A stretch of 46,900 nucleotides of DNA from Akkermansiaceae bacterium (lineage in GTDB: Bacteria > Verrucomicrobiota > Verrucomicrobiia > Verrucomicrobiales > Akkermansiaceae), in the NCBI GenBank assembly GCA_025457625.1, contig JALOUA010000006.1, forward strand, positions 1 through 46,900, read 5' to 3'. A program made the position numbers and the translations under genes. Below are positions 1 through 7,984 of the stretch, one piece after another; the first letter of the stretch is position 1, and each line of letters begins with the position of its first letter. Under the pieces are notes generated by a model that searched no databases, had not been told where the DNA came from, and saw only the letters and a list, made by a program, of their open reading frames with translations.

Positions 1-645
1 GATGAGCGCGCCGGGCAGGGCGGAGATGATGTTGACGGTGATGATGATGGAGGTTCCGTTGCCGATGCCCTTTTCGGTGATCTGGTCGCCGATCCACATG
101 AGCAGCACGGTTCCGGCGACGATGGTGATGACGGTGAGGGTCATCCAAAGGGCGGAGGGATCCGGCACGAGGGTGCCGAAGCGCTCGATTCCGGACATGT
201 AGGGGATGTTGCCGGGCGCGGTGAGCGACCTTGCGACGAAGAAGCCCTGCACGATGGCGATGGCGATGGTGATGTAGCGCGTGTATTGGGTGATCTTCTG
301 GCGGCCGCCGTCCTCACGGGCGAGGCGCGAGAGTTTGGGCACCACCGCCGTCATGAGCTGCACCATGATGGATGCGGAAATGTAGGGCATGATGCCGAGC
401 GCGAAGATGCCAGCCTGCTGGAGTCCGCCGCCGGAGAACACGGTGAGCAACGCGGTGATGCCGCCGGTGGGGCTGGTGGGATCCTGCTTCTGCAAGTCGT
501 CCAGCCACGCCTTGATGACGGTGGCGTCCACGCCCGGCAGGGTGATGTGCACGCCGAGGCGGATGATGACGATGAGCGCCAGGGTGAAAAGAATGCGGTC
601 CCGGAGTTCGGGGATCTTCCAGGTGTTGGCGAATGCGGAGATCAT
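1..645 (-). CDS. secY: Protein translocase subunit SecY (3' part outside window)
   Basis: SecY is the pore subunit of the SecYEG channel that moves unfolded proteins across or into the inner membrane. From the ATG at 645 the frame is open for 215 codons to the window edge, about half of a normal ~440-residue SecY. The N-terminus (MISAFANTWKIPELRDRIL) and the following HITLPG, FSGGGLQQAGIFALGIMPYI, SRLAREDGGRQKITQYTRY and GIGNGTSI segments are classic SecY, including the plug region and alternating membrane helices. It is the last gene of the ribosomal cluster, 108 nt after rplO, as in most bacteria. The C-terminal half lies outside the window, so its integrity cannot be judged. Confidence 0.93.
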   Translation of the reverse strand, partial: MISAFANTWKIPELRDRILFTLALIVIIRLGVHITLPGVDATVIKAWLDDLQKQDPTSPTGGITALLTVFSGGGLQQAGIFALGIMPYISASIMVQLMTAVVPKLSRLAREDGGRQKITQYTRYITIAIAIVQGFFVARSLTAPGNIPYMSGIERFGTLVPDPSALWMTLTVITIVAGTVLLMWIGDQITEKGIGNGTSIIITVNIISALPGALI

Positions 646-753
646 GACGGGTGGATGGGAAGAAAAGACGGGCGGTTTATATACACGACGAGGAAGCGCG
701 CAAGCGCTTCCCCGCCGGAAATCAGGTTGTGGTGGATCTCTGATGCAAGCGGG

Positions 754-1197
754 TTACGCCTTGATCGTGCCGCCGGCCTTCTCGATCTTGGCGCGGGCGG
801 CGGCGCTGACCTTGTCCAGCTCGATGGTGAAGGCTTTCTCCACCTCGCCATCGGCAAGGAGTTTGACCTTGTCGCAGCGGCCGTTGAGCAGTCCGGACTT
901 GCGGAGGGATTCCTCGTTGATCACGGCGCCCGCCTCGAAGCGGCCGTCGAGATCGCCGACGTTGACCGTGCCGACCACGTCGCGGAAGTCGAAGTTGTTG
1001 AATCCGCGTTTGGGCAGGCGGCGGTGAAGCGGCATCTGGCCGCCTTCGAAACCGACGCGGGTGCCGCTGCCGGAACGGGCTTTCTGGCCCTTGTTGCCTT
1101 TGCACGCGGTCTTGCCGTGACCGGAGCTTTCGCCGCAGCCGAGACGCTTGACCCGGCGCTTGGCTCCGGGGTTGGGGCTGTAGTTGTGAAGTTGCAT
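754..1197 (-). CDS. rplO: 50S ribosomal protein L15
   Basis: L15 is a late-assembling large-subunit protein. The protein is 147 residues, normal for the family, and starts MQLHNYSPNPGAKRRVKRLG, followed by the family motif GHGKTACKGNKGQKAR and by GFEGGQMPLHRRLPKRGF. The open frame continues 54 nt upstream to 1251, but that extension encodes an SDPSDPSDSD run made by a 9-bp tandem repeat, so I take the ATG at 1197, where L15 homology begins. rpsE lies 68 nt upstream. L30 (rpmD), which normally sits between S5 and L15, is missing. Confidence 0.95.
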   Translation of the reverse strand: MQLHNYSPNPGAKRRVKRLGCGESSGHGKTACKGNKGQKARSGSGTRVGFEGGQMPLHRRLPKRGFNNFDFRDVVGTVNVGDLDGRFEAGAVINEESLRKSGLLNGRCDKVKLLADGEVEKAFTIELDKVSAAARAKIEKAGGTIKA

Positions 1198-1225
1198 GAT
1201 GATTCGCTGTGAGTTGATATCAGAG

Positions 1226-1261
1226 TCTGACGGGTCGGACGGGTCCGACATGTCCGACGTT
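1226..1261. repeat. Four imperfect 9-bp tandem repeats (TCNGAC-core) between rpsE and rplO
   Basis: Four consecutive 9-mers read TCTGACGGG, TCGGACGGG, TCCGACATG and TCCGACGTT. Together they fill over half of the 68-nt gap where L30 would lie in a standard spc operon. Read on the minus strand they would encode Ser-Asp-Pro repeats if translation began upstream of the true L15 start, so they can mislead start calling. I see no obvious hairpin long enough to be a terminator. Confidence 0.75.
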
Positions 1262-1265
1262 CAGG

Positions 1266-1952
1266 TTAAATCGCCTTTTCCTTTTTCTTCTTGCCGCGGG
1301 ATCCGAGGATCTGGTCGCGGGTGCGGAGTTGGGAGAGGGCCTTGAGGGTGGCTTTCACCACGTTGGCGTGGTTGGAGGAGCCCATCGACTTGGCGAGGAT
1401 GTCGCGGATGCCGACGGCCTCGCAGACGGCGCGGACGCCGCCACCGGCGATGATGCCGGTTCCCGGCGAGGCGGGCTTGAGCAGCACCTTGCCGCCGCCG
1501 TATTCGGCGTAGATTTCGTGGGGGATGGTGCCATCGACGATGCTCATCGGCTTGAGCACCTTGCGGGCGCCCTCGCTGGCCTTCTTGATGGCGTCGGCCA
1601 CTTCGTTGGCCTTGCCGAAGCCGAGGCCGACCTTGCCGATCTTGTCGCCGGAGACGACGAGAGCGGAGAAGGAGAAGCGGCGGCCGCCCTTGACGACCTT
1701 GGCGCAGCGGTTGATGAAGACGACCTTTTCGGAGAGCTCGTTGCCCTCGGAATCGGTGGGGGCGGCGCGCTCTTCGCGGCGCGGACCACGGCCGCGGCCA
1801 CCTCCGCCGCCGCCTTGATATCCGCCGCCACCCTGGCCGCGGTTGCCTTGATAGCCGCCTTGATGGCCGGAATTGGCGACCGGGCCGAGTGCCGGCGCGG
1901 GAGCTGCGGCTTCGACCGGGGCGGGCGTTTCGTTTTCTGGAATAGTTACCAT
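1266..1952 (-). CDS. rpsE: 30S ribosomal protein S5 with Gly/Arg-rich N-terminal extension
   Basis: S5 lines the mRNA entry channel of the 30S subunit and contributes to decoding accuracy and mRNA unwinding. The protein is 228 residues against about 165 in E. coli. The S5 domain begins near residue 72 ([20 protein letters not shown]) and is complete, with [44 protein letters not shown] and the C-terminal KATLKAL region. The extra ~65 N-terminal residues start [20 protein letters not shown] and turn into a [18 protein letters not shown] low-complexity stretch. S3 in the same operon has a similar RGG-rich tail. No clear Shine-Dalgarno precedes the start; the gap to rplR is 21 nt. Confidence 0.96.
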   Translation of the reverse strand: MVTIPENETPAPVEAAAPAPALGPVANSGHQGGYQGNRGQGGGGYQGGGGGGRGRGPRREERAAPTDSEGNELSEKVVFINRCAKVVKGGRRFSFSALVVSGDKIGKVGLGFGKANEVADAIKKASEGARKVLKPMSIVDGTIPHEIYAEYGGGKVLLKPASPGTGIIAGGGVRAVCEAVGIRDILAKSMGSSNHANVVKATLKALSQLRTRDQILGSRGKKKKEKAI

Positions 1953-1973
1953 GATGTGTGTCGGGGCAGGGCG

Positions 1974-2330
1974 TTAGAATTGGAGTCCGCCTTCACGCAC
2001 GGCATCGGCGAGGGCCTTGATTTTTCCATGATAGAGGTGGCCGCCGCGGTCGAAGACCACGGCGTTGATGTTGGAAACCTTGGCGCGCTCGGCGAGGAGT
2101 TGGCCGACCTTGCGGGCGCAATCGACGTTGGACGAGGCTTTTTCGAAGCTTTTGTCCATGGTGGAGGCGGAAACGAGGGTCTTGCCGGCCGAGTCGTCGA
2201 TGACCTGGGCGTAGATGTGCTGATTGGAGTAGTGGACGGCGAGGCGCGGGCGCTCCGGGGTTCCGCACACCTTGCGGCGGATGCGTTTGTGGATGCGCTG
2301 GCGGATCGTCTTGCGGTTGATGGTGCTCAT
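1974..2330 (-). CDS. rplR: 50S ribosomal protein L18
   Basis: L18 binds 5S rRNA and, with L5, anchors it to the central protuberance. The protein has 118 residues, the usual bacterial length. The basic N-terminus ([20 protein letters not shown]) is followed by [20 protein letters not shown], the conserved L18 core, and the end [27 protein letters not shown] is typical. It lies between rplF (20 nt upstream) and rpsE (21 nt downstream), the standard spc order. Confidence 0.96.
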   Translation of the reverse strand: MSTINRKTIRQRIHKRIRRKVCGTPERPRLAVHYSNQHIYAQVIDDSAGKTLVSASTMDKSFEKASSNVDCARKVGQLLAERAKVSNINAVVFDRGGHLYHGKIKALADAVREGGLQF

Positions 2331-2350
2331 GATGCCGTGAATGGTTGGAA

Positions 2351-2890
2351 TTATTTGCCGACGCTCTTGCCTTCCTTGCGGCGCACGTGCTCGTCGGAGT
2401 AGCGGACGCCCTTGCCCTTGTAGGGCTCCGGCGGGTAATAGCCGCGGACTTCGGCGGCGAACTGGCCGACAAGCTGTTTGTCGATGCCCTCGACCTTGAT
2501 CTTGGTGTTTTCGTTCACCGTGACGGTGAGGCCGGCGGGGATCGGGTGGAGCAGCGGATGGGAGCGGCCGAGCGAGAGATCGAGGTCCTTGCCCTTGACG
2601 GCGGCGCGCAGGCCGACGCCGTGGATTTCCAGGCTCTTCTCGAAGCCCTTGGAGACGCCGATGATCATGTTGTGGATGAGGCTGCGGGCGGTGCCGTGAA
2701 GGGCACGGACCTGGCGGGCCTCGGTGGCGCGACAGACGACGACGTTGCCGTCCTCGTTCTTGAGCGAGATGCCTTCGGGAAGGTTGAAGTCGAGTTTGCC
2801 CTTGGGGCCTTCGACGACGACGGTGCGGCCGTCGAGTGAAACGGCGACTTTTTCCGGAAGAGAGATGGGTTTGAGTCCGACTCGTGACAT
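2351..2890 (-). CDS. rplF: 50S ribosomal protein L6
   Basis: L6 binds 23S rRNA near the factor-binding site and supports GTPase factor function. The protein is 179 residues, the usual length. It starts [20 protein letters not shown] and has both L6 repeats; the second contains the conserved [26 protein letters not shown], close to the E. coli signature. An AAAGGAA sequence precedes the start, one of the clearer ribosome-binding sites in the operon. It follows rpsH by 30 nt. Confidence 0.97.
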   Translation of the reverse strand: MSRVGLKPISLPEKVAVSLDGRTVVVEGPKGKLDFNLPEGISLKNEDGNVVVCRATEARQVRALHGTARSLIHNMIIGVSKGFEKSLEIHGVGLRAAVKGKDLDLSLGRSHPLLHPIPAGLTVTVNENTKIKVEGIDKQLVGQFAAEVRGYYPPEPYKGKGVRYSDEHVRRKEGKSVGK

Positions 2891-2920
2891 GGTGATGTGT
2901 TCCTTTCGCGAGTTAAGGGT

Positions 2921-3316
2921 TTACCAGACGTTGGCGAGGAGTTCGCCGCCGAGCTTGTGTCGTTTGGCATTGCCGCCGGACATCACGCCTTTCGAGGTGG
3001 AAAGGATCGAGATGCCGAGGCCGGACATGACGCGCGGGATTTCCGTGGAGCCGACGTAGTGGCGGCGGCCGGGGGTGGAAACGCGCTTGAGGTCGGTGAG
3101 GACCGGACGGCCGTCCACGAACTTCGGCTTGACCTTGAGTTCGGTGCGCTTGCCGGTGACGACTTCGTAATTCCAGATGTATCCCTCCTCCTTGAGGATG
3201 TTGGCGATATCCGCCTTGATCTTGGAGTAAGGGGCGGAGAATTCCTCATTGCCGGCGCGGGCGGCGTTTTTGAAACGCGTGAGGAAATCGGCGATTGGAT
3301 CGGTGAGAACTGCCAT
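2921..3316 (-). CDS. rpsH: 30S ribosomal protein S8
   Basis: S8 is a primary 16S rRNA-binding protein needed for platform assembly. The protein is 131 residues and starts MAVLTDPIADFLTRFKNAAR. The C-terminus carries the conserved STPGRRHYVG, IPRVMSGLGISILSTSKGVMS and GGELLANVW segments of the RNA-binding domain. An AAGGAA sequence lies upstream. rplE is 33 nt upstream: S14 (rpsN), which usually sits between L5 and S8, is absent from this gap. Confidence 0.97.
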   Translation of the reverse strand: MAVLTDPIADFLTRFKNAARAGNEEFSAPYSKIKADIANILKEEGYIWNYEVVTGKRTELKVKPKFVDGRPVLTDLKRVSTPGRRHYVGSTEIPRVMSGLGISILSTSKGVMSGGNAKRHKLGGELLANVW

Positions 3317-3349
3317 GGTGATGGTTCCTTTGAAAATGGTTGGGGTGGC

Positions 3350-3934
3350 TCAGACCGCGGCGGCCTCTTCGGTTTCGTTGGCTTTTTTCATGTCGCGGAA
3401 CGGCATGCCGAGCTCGCTGAGCAGGGCGCGTCCCTCGGCATCGGTCGGGGCGGAGGTGACGAAGATCAGGTCGAAGCCGATCTGGCGCTTGATCTGGTCG
3501 ATTTCGATTTCCGGGAAGATCGATTGTTCCTGGACACCGCAGGCGTAGTTGCCGCGGCCGTCGAAGGACTTCGAGGAGATTCCGCGGAAGTCGCGGATGT
3601 TGGGCGCGGTGATGTGGATGAAGCGCTGGAGGAATTCCCACATGCGCGCGCCGCGCAGCGTGACGCGGGCGCCGAGGACCTCGCCCTCGCGCAGTTTGAA
3701 GTTGGCGACGGACTTCTTCGAGTAGGTCACGGAAGGTTTCTGGCCGGTGATCTTGGTGATCTCGGCGACGGCGTCATCGACGGCGACCTTGCGGTCCGGG
3801 GCCTTGCCCATGCAGGAGGTGACGACGATTTTCTCGAGGCGTGGAACCTGATGGAGATTGGTGTAGCCGAGCTTCTTCTGGAGAGCCGGCACGACCTTGT
3901 CCTTGTAGTGTTGCTGGAGTGTGGGTGTGCTCAT
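3350..3934 (-). CDS. rplE: 50S ribosomal protein L5
   Basis: L5 binds 5S rRNA and contacts P-site tRNA in the central protuberance. The protein is 194 residues. Recognisable segments are QHYKDKVVPALQKKLGY, PRLEKIVVTSCMGKA, ITGQKPSVTYSKKSVANFKLREG, GARVTLRGARMWEFLQRF, RDFRGISSKSFDGRGNY and FPEIEIDQI, all in family order. A short acidic, alanine-rich end (ETEEAAAV) extends slightly past the usual terminus. The order rplX-rplE is normal; the missing rpsN downstream is unusual. Confidence 0.97.
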   Translation of the reverse strand: MSTPTLQQHYKDKVVPALQKKLGYTNLHQVPRLEKIVVTSCMGKAPDRKVAVDDAVAEITKITGQKPSVTYSKKSVANFKLREGEVLGARVTLRGARMWEFLQRFIHITAPNIRDFRGISSKSFDGRGNYACGVQEQSIFPEIEIDQIKRQIGFDLIFVTSAPTDAEGRALLSELGMPFRDMKKANETEEAAAV

Positions 3935-3967
3935 TGTTTTCTTTGCGGGTCAGCGCGTTGGTGTTGG

Positions 3968-3979
3968 GCGCTTAAGCGC
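3968..3979. other. 12-bp perfect palindrome in the rplX-rplE gap
   Basis: GCGCTTAAGCGC is fully self-complementary and lies in the 67-nt gap between L24 and L5, the longest gap in this part of the operon after the one before rplO. A small CCGC-ATG-GCGG hairpin follows at about 3989-3999. No U-tract follows on the transcribed strand, so I do not call a terminator. It could stabilise mRNA ends or be chance. Confidence 0.4.
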
Positions 3980-4001
3980 GGGCGGGTTCCGCATGGCGGA
4001 A

Positions 4002-4235
4002 TCAGCCCACTTTCCTGACGTTGGAGATGTGGATGGGGCCGTCGATGGTGGTGATGCCGCCGGAGGGGTTGGCCTCGGTCGGCTTGGAGGCCTTCTTGAC
4101 CGGGCGCACGCCCTCGACGACGACGCGGCCTTTTTCGGCGTTCACGAGCAGCACGGTGCCGCGCTTGCCTTTGTGGTTGCCGGTGATGACTTCGATTTCG
4201 TCACCTTTTTTGACGTGGGTCTTGATGCGGCTCAT
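4002..4235 (-). CDS. rplX: 50S ribosomal protein L24
   Basis: L24 starts large-subunit assembly by binding the 5' end of 23S rRNA. The protein is 77 residues, a short form of the usual ~100. It opens [20 protein letters not shown] with the KOW motif [20 protein letters not shown], then [28 protein letters not shown] and RKVG. The shortening is at the C-terminus, after the conserved IHISNV segment, as in several bacterial phyla. Confidence 0.95.
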   Translation of the reverse strand: MSRIKTHVKKGDEIEVITGNHKGKRGTVLLVNAEKGRVVVEGVRPVKKASKPTEANPSGGITTIDGPIHISNVRKVG

Positions 4236-4269
4236 GGGAGTGGAATGGTGGGGTGAGGCGGATTGTGAT

Positions 4270-4635
4270 TCAGAGCACCTCGGGGGCGAGGGAGACGATT
4301 TTCATAAAGGCTTTCTCGCGCAACTCGCGGGCGACGGGGCCGAAGATGCGGGTGCCGCGCGGGTTGTTGTCCTTGTCGATGATGACAATGGCGTTGGAAT
4401 CGAAACGCAGGACCGAGCCGTCGGCACGGCGGATGGGATAGGAGGTGCGGACGACCACGGCCTTGACCACACTGCCCTTCTTGACGGAGGCGGTGGGGAT
4501 CGAGTCGCGGACGTGGGCGGTGATGACGTCGCCGATGCAGGCGGTGCGGCTGCGTTTGCCGATCACGCCGATCATTTTGGCGCTGCGCGCGCCGGTGTTG
4601 TCGGCGACGGCGAGCATGGTTTCCATCTGGATCAT
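4270..4635 (-). CDS. rplN: 50S ribosomal protein L14
   Basis: L14 sits at the subunit interface and forms bridges to 16S rRNA. The protein is 121 residues, the standard length. It begins [20 protein letters not shown] and contains [55 protein letters not shown] and [20 protein letters not shown], near-consensus throughout. The 55-nt gap upstream towards rpsQ is filled by a GAGATTT heptamer repeat. Confidence 0.97.
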   Translation of the reverse strand: MIQMETMLAVADNTGARSAKMIGVIGKRSRTACIGDVITAHVRDSIPTASVKKGSVVKAVVVRTSYPIRRADGSVLRFDSNAIVIIDKDNNPRGTRIFGPVARELREKAFMKIVSLAPEVL

Positions 4636-4644
4636 GGCAGGAAG

Positions 4645-4678
4645 AAATTTGAGATTTGAGATTTGAGATTTGAGATTC
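4645..4678. repeat. Heptamer tandem repeat (GAGATTT)n, copy 1, rpsQ-rplN gap
   Basis: AATTT is followed by three exact GAGATTT units and one GAGATTC. It fills the gap between rpsQ and rplN. The same repeat occurs in two other gaps of this operon (7937-7976 and 10470-10497), each in a gap of 52-55 nt. On the transcribed strand it reads as (AAATCTC)n. Its AT-rich, homogeneous make-up contrasts with the GC-rich genes around it. Confidence 0.9.
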
Positions 4679-4690
4679 GGCGGAGCCGGC

Positions 4691-4960
4691 TCAGTGGGTG
4701 ATCACCTCGGTGAGGGTCCAGCGCTTGAGTTTGGAAAGCGGGCGGGTTTCGGTGATGCGGACGCGGTCGCCGATCTTTGCCTCGCTGTTCTCGTCGTGGA
4801 CGTAGTATTTCTTGGATCGCTTGACGATCTTGTTGAAGCGCGGGTGCGGCACGCGGGCGACGTGTTCGACGACGAGCGTCTTGTTCATCTTGTCCGAGAT
4901 GACGACGCCGACGCGGGTCTTGCGGACGGCGGTTTTGGTTTCCTGTGAGGATTCGCTCAT
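4691..4960 (-). CDS. rpsQ: 30S ribosomal protein S17
   Basis: S17 is a primary 16S rRNA-binding protein with an OB fold. The protein is 89 residues, with a short Ser/Thr-rich lead ([18 protein letters not shown]) before the core [57 protein letters not shown] and TLTEVITH. The [11 protein letters not shown] signature is diagnostic. rpmC lies 32 nt upstream. Confidence 0.96.
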   Translation of the reverse strand: MSESSQETKTAVRKTRVGVVISDKMNKTLVVEHVARVPHPRFNKIVKRSKKYYVHDENSEAKIGDRVRITETRPLSKLKRWTLTEVITH

Positions 4961-4992
4961 GATGGGGATCGGTGTGGCGTGAATGGCGTGGA

Positions 4993-5190
4993 TCAGGCGA
5001 GGGTTTTCTTCGCGTTGAGAGCGGTGAGGACGCGGGCGGTGTCGCGGCGCACCAGGCGGATGCGGGCGGAGTTCTCAAGCTGGCCGGTGGCCTTCTGGAG
5101 GCGGAGGTTGAGGGCTTCCTGCTTGAGGTCGCGCAGACGGACGCTGAGTTCGTCCGGCGTGAGTTCGTTGATGTCTTTGGCTTTGGCCAT
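4993..5190 (-). CDS. rpmC: 50S ribosomal protein L29
   Basis: L29 lies near the peptide exit tunnel and helps dock SRP and trigger factor. The protein is 65 residues. The helical hairpin is recognisable in [38 protein letters not shown] and [18 protein letters not shown]. It sits between rplP (24 nt) and rpsQ (32 nt) in the standard order. Confidence 0.95.
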   Translation of the reverse strand: MAKAKDINELTPDELSVRLRDLKQEALNLRLQKATGQLENSARIRLVRRDTARVLTALNAKKTLA

Positions 5191-5214
5191 GGCGGTGAAG
5201 GATGGGAGCTTGGA

Positions 5215-5634
5215 TCAGGTGTGCGGATTGCGGGCGACGAGGCGGGTGCGGATGCCCAGCTTGTAGGAGGCGAGGCGCATCGCTTCCTTGGCGGCGGATT
5301 CGGTGACGCCGCCGACTTCGAAAAGGATGTTGCCGGGGCGGATCACGGCGACCCAGCCCTCGACGGCGCCTTTGCCCTTGCCCATCCGGGTTTCCGGCGG
5401 GCGTGAGGTGATGGACTTGTGCGGGAAGATGCGGATCCAGACTTTGCCTTTGCGTTTGAGCGAGCGGTTGATCGCGATACGGCAGGCTTCGATCTGGCGG
5501 TTGGTCATCCAGCCGCGGTCGAGGGTTTGCAGACCGAAGTCACCGAAGGCGACGGTGGTTCCGCGCTGGGCGTTGCCGGAGCGGCTTCCGCGGTGGCTTT
5601 TGCGGAACTTGGTTCGTTTGGGCATCAAAGGCAT
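5215..5634 (-). CDS. rplP: 50S ribosomal protein L16
   Basis: L16 organises the A-site region of the large subunit. The protein is 139 residues, standard length. [20 protein letters not shown] opens it, then [60 protein letters not shown] and [18 protein letters not shown]. The ETRMGKGKG motif is diagnostic. A later in-frame ATG at residue 4 (MPKRTKF) is an equally possible start. Confidence 0.96.
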   Translation of the reverse strand: MPLMPKRTKFRKSHRGSRSGNAQRGTTVAFGDFGLQTLDRGWMTNRQIEACRIAINRSLKRKGKVWIRIFPHKSITSRPPETRMGKGKGAVEGWVAVIRPGNILFEVGGVTESAAKEAMRLASYKLGIRTRLVARNPHT

Positions 5635-5687
5635 GGCTCAGTCCTCCTTGGAAAATGTTAGGTGTGAATGTGGGGAAATCATGTGAA

Positions 5688-6425
5688 TCAATTGCGCGGA
5701 TTCGGACGACGGTCGCCGCCGCGATCACCGCCACGGCCGCCACGGCCGCCGCGATCGCCGCGGTCGCCCTGGGGTCTGCCGCCACCGTTGCCGGTGCCGT
5801 CATCCTCTTTCTTGTTGACCCAGCACTTGACGCCGATGATGCCGTAAACGGTGCGGGCTTCGGCGAAACCGTAGTCAAGCGGGACGCGGAGGGTTTGCAG
5901 CGGCACCTTGCCCTCGCGGTAGCCTTCGGCGCGGGCGATGTCGGCGCCACCGAGGCGGCCGGCACAACGGAGGCGGATGCCTTCGGCACCGAATTCCATG
6001 GCGGTTTGCAGCGCGCGTTTCATGGCGCGGCGGAAACTGATCCGGCGCTCAAGCTGCACGGCGATCTGCTCGGCGACGAGTTGCGCGTCGAGTTCCGGCT
6101 TGCGGATCTCGATGATGTCGATCTTGACCTGCGCACCCTTGCAAAGGTCGCCGATCTCCTTGGTCATGACTTCGATTTCCTTGCCCTGGCGGCCGATGAT
6201 GAGGCCCGGACGCGAGGTGTGAAGGGTGACGCGGACGCTGTTCCATGCGCGTTCGATGACGACGCGGGCAAGGCCGGCGTTCTGGAGCTTGTTCTTGAGG
6301 TATCCGCGGATCGCGAGGTCCTCATGAAGCTTGTCGGTGTAGTCTTTGCCTGCGGCATACCACTTGGAGCGCCAGTCCTTGTTGACGGCGAGGCGGAATG
6401 CGATCGGATTTACTTTCTGGCCCAT
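5688..6425 (-). CDS. rpsC: 30S ribosomal protein S3 with RGG-type C-terminal tail
   Basis: S3 forms, with S4 and S5, the mRNA entry channel and its helicase activity. The protein is 245 residues. The KH domain is intact (RPGLIIGRQGKEIEVMTKEI) and the C-terminal domain reads FRRAMKRALQTAMEFGAEGI, RLRCAGRLGGADIARAEGYR and REGKVPLQTLRVPLDYGFAE. After residue ~208 comes a low-complexity tail of GGRPQGDRGDRGGRGGRGGD type. This resembles the Gly/Arg-rich N-terminus of S5, its structural neighbour. rplV lies 30 nt upstream. Confidence 0.97.
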   Translation of the reverse strand: MGQKVNPIAFRLAVNKDWRSKWYAAGKDYTDKLHEDLAIRGYLKNKLQNAGLARVVIERAWNSVRVTLHTSRPGLIIGRQGKEIEVMTKEIGDLCKGAQVKIDIIEIRKPELDAQLVAEQIAVQLERRISFRRAMKRALQTAMEFGAEGIRLRCAGRLGGADIARAEGYREGKVPLQTLRVPLDYGFAEARTVYGIIGVKCWVNKKEDDGTGNGGGRPQGDRGDRGGRGGRGGDRGGDRRPNPRN

Positions 6426-6455
6426 GTTCGGTGCGGGGTGTTAGGAGAGATGGAT

Positions 6456-6884
6456 TCAGGCTTGTGTCTCCGCGGCGGCCGGGGTGGCGGCGGGAGTTTC
6501 TTCGGATTTCGGAGCGGCGGCCTTGCGGGCGGCCTTCTTTTTCTTCTCAGGAGCGGAGCCCGTGAGCGTGATGGAGATGTGGCTGGAGCGGCGGATGATC
6601 GGGCCGGCGGATCCCTTGGCGCGGGGTTTGAAACGGCGCAGCATGGGTGCGGCGCCGATCACGGCTTCCTTGATGACGAGCGTGCCGGCATCGAGCGAGA
6701 AATTGTTCTCGGCATCGGCAATCGCGGTCTTGAGCGTCTTGCCGATGAGTTGGGCGGCTTTCTTGGGTGTGAAGGTGAGGATATCGAGGGCGCTGGAGAC
6801 CGGCAGGCCTTGAATTTCCCGGGCGACGTCACGCGCCTTCTTGGGCGAGAGACGGACGTATTTGCTGGTGCTTTTGACTTCCAT
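6456..6884 (-). CDS. rplV: 50S ribosomal protein L22
   Basis: L22 reaches into the exit tunnel with a beta-hairpin and binds all 23S rRNA domains. The protein is 142 residues, longer than the usual ~110. The family core includes SKYVRLSPKKARDVAREIQG, KKAAQLIGKTLKTAIADAEN and the hairpin region MLRRFKPRAKGSAGPIIRRS followed by HISITL. The extra ~30 residues are a C-terminal Lys/Ala/Pro tail (EKKKKAARKAAAPKSEETPA). The gene upstream is not rpsS but an exported protein (6905-7630), 20 nt away. Confidence 0.96.
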   Translation of the reverse strand: MEVKSTSKYVRLSPKKARDVAREIQGLPVSSALDILTFTPKKAAQLIGKTLKTAIADAENNFSLDAGTLVIKEAVIGAAPMLRRFKPRAKGSAGPIIRRSSHISITLTGSAPEKKKKAARKAAAPKSEETPAATPAAAETQA

Positions 6885-6904
6885 GGTGCGGCGGGCGTGA
6901 GGAG

Positions 6905-7630
6905 TTACTGCTCTGGGGCTTGAGTTTCGAGGATGGCGAGATCGCCGGGACGAGGGGTTTCCGCCGGATTGTCGAGGGATTCGACAAACAGGCCGCTGAC
7001 GCCCTTGCGGACGTCGGCGAGAATGGCTTTGCCATACGGTTGTTGGCCGCGGGCGAGGCGAAAGGTCATGCCGATGCGGGCACCCTGGCTTTCACCGATG
7101 TTGAGAACGAGCATGCCGCTCTCCTGATCCAGGCTGACGATGCGGGCTTGCTGGAGGGAGCCGGTCCGGACGTCGGGACGCGGCTTTTGGCGCAGGCCGA
7201 GAACCACGTCAAGCTCTCTGAGTGAGGTTTCGACGCGGAGTCGGGCATCCGGATCGGAAACCACGGCCTGGCGGAGGTAATCGTTGACGGATGCGGCAAG
7301 GCGGGTGACGGCGCTTTCGAGCTCGGCATTCCGCTCGTTGGCGATCTGGAGGTCGGCCGCGGCCTGGATGAGGCGGTCATCACCGCCATCGAGCAGGTTT
7401 TTGCCTAGGGCTTCGAGACGCTCGCGGACTTGGGCGAGTTGTTCGGCCGCCTGTTTTTCGCCGCGGTTGGCTTCGGCGAGGCTGCGTTGCAGGACCTGGT
7501 TCTGTTCCTGGAGATCGAGCAGCGCCTGCTGGAGTTGCTCCGCATCCGGCGTCTGGGCCGCGCACATTCCGGCGGCGGCCAGCAGCCCGAGGGCGGCGGC
7601 GACAGCGTGGGAATGGAAGGTGCGGCGCAT
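6905..7630 (-). CDS. Exported coiled-coil protein of unknown function inside the S10 operon
   Basis: I do not recognise this gene as a known ribosomal or translation protein. It has 241 residues. A signal peptide is visible (MRRTFHSHAVAAALGLLAAA, probable cut after CAAQ near residue 26), then a Gln/Leu/Glu-rich coiled coil to about residue 120 (LQQALLDLQEQNQVLQRSLA; heptads continue). The C-terminal third (about 155-235) has a small beta-rich domain: RIVSLDQESGMLVLNIGESQ, GARIGMTFRLARGQQPYGKA and a final PRPGDLAIL. That rhythm resembles SH3-like barrels of MreC or the C-terminal domain of FlgT, by eye only. It is 29 nt after rpsS and 20 nt before rplV, on the same strand, so it must be co-transcribed with ribosomal genes. 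The likely location is the periplasm or cell envelope. Confidence 0.85.
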   Translation of the reverse strand: MRRTFHSHAVAAALGLLAAAGMCAAQTPDAEQLQQALLDLQEQNQVLQRSLAEANRGEKQAAEQLAQVRERLEALGKNLLDGGDDRLIQAAADLQIANERNAELESAVTRLAASVNDYLRQAVVSDPDARLRVETSLRELDVVLGLRQKPRPDVRTGSLQQARIVSLDQESGMLVLNIGESQGARIGMTFRLARGQQPYGKAILADVRKGVSGLFVESLDNPAETPRPGDLAILETQAPEQ

Positions 7631-7659
7631 GGTTTGGCGGATGAGGAACGCGAGGTGGC

Positions 7660-7932
7660 TTACTTCTTGCCGATGCCGCCGTGCTGGCGGAAAATCCGGG
7701 TCGGGGCGAACTCGCCCAGTTTGTGGCCGACCATGTTTTCGGTGACGTAAACGGGGACGAAGGTCTTGCCGTTGTGGACGGCGAAGTTGTGGCTGACGAA
7801 GTCCGGGGTGATCATCGACTTGCGGCTCCAGGTTTTGATGGGCTTGCGGTCGGATCCGGCTTCGGCCATGGCATCGATCTTGGCGAGCAGCTTCTGGTCG
7901 ACGAACGGGCCTTTCTTGAGTGAGCGTGGCAT
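7660..7932 (-). CDS. rpsS: 30S ribosomal protein S19
   Basis: S19 binds the head of the 30S subunit and contacts A-site tRNA and S13. The protein is 90 residues. It begins [20 protein letters not shown] and contains [40 protein letters not shown] and GEFAPTRIF, near-consensus. Upstream, the gap to rplB holds a heptamer repeat. Downstream, the operon is interrupted by the exported coiled-coil gene before rplV. Confidence 0.97.
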   Translation of the reverse strand: MPRSLKKGPFVDQKLLAKIDAMAEAGSDRKPIKTWSRKSMITPDFVSHNFAVHNGKTFVPVYVTENMVGHKLGEFAPTRIFRQHGGIGKK

Positions 7933-7936
7933 GGGG

Positions 7937-7976
7937 AATTTGAGATTTCAGATTTGAGATTTCAGATTTCGGATTG
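7937..7976. repeat. Heptamer tandem repeat, copy 2, rplB-rpsS gap
   Basis: After AATTT the units alternate GAGATTT, CAGATTT, GAGATTT, CAGATTT, then CGGATTG. It occupies the 52-nt gap between rplB and rpsS. The alternation of G and C at the first position is specific to this copy; copies 1 and 3 use GAGATTT throughout. Confidence 0.9.
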
Positions 7977-7984
7977 AGAAGGGG

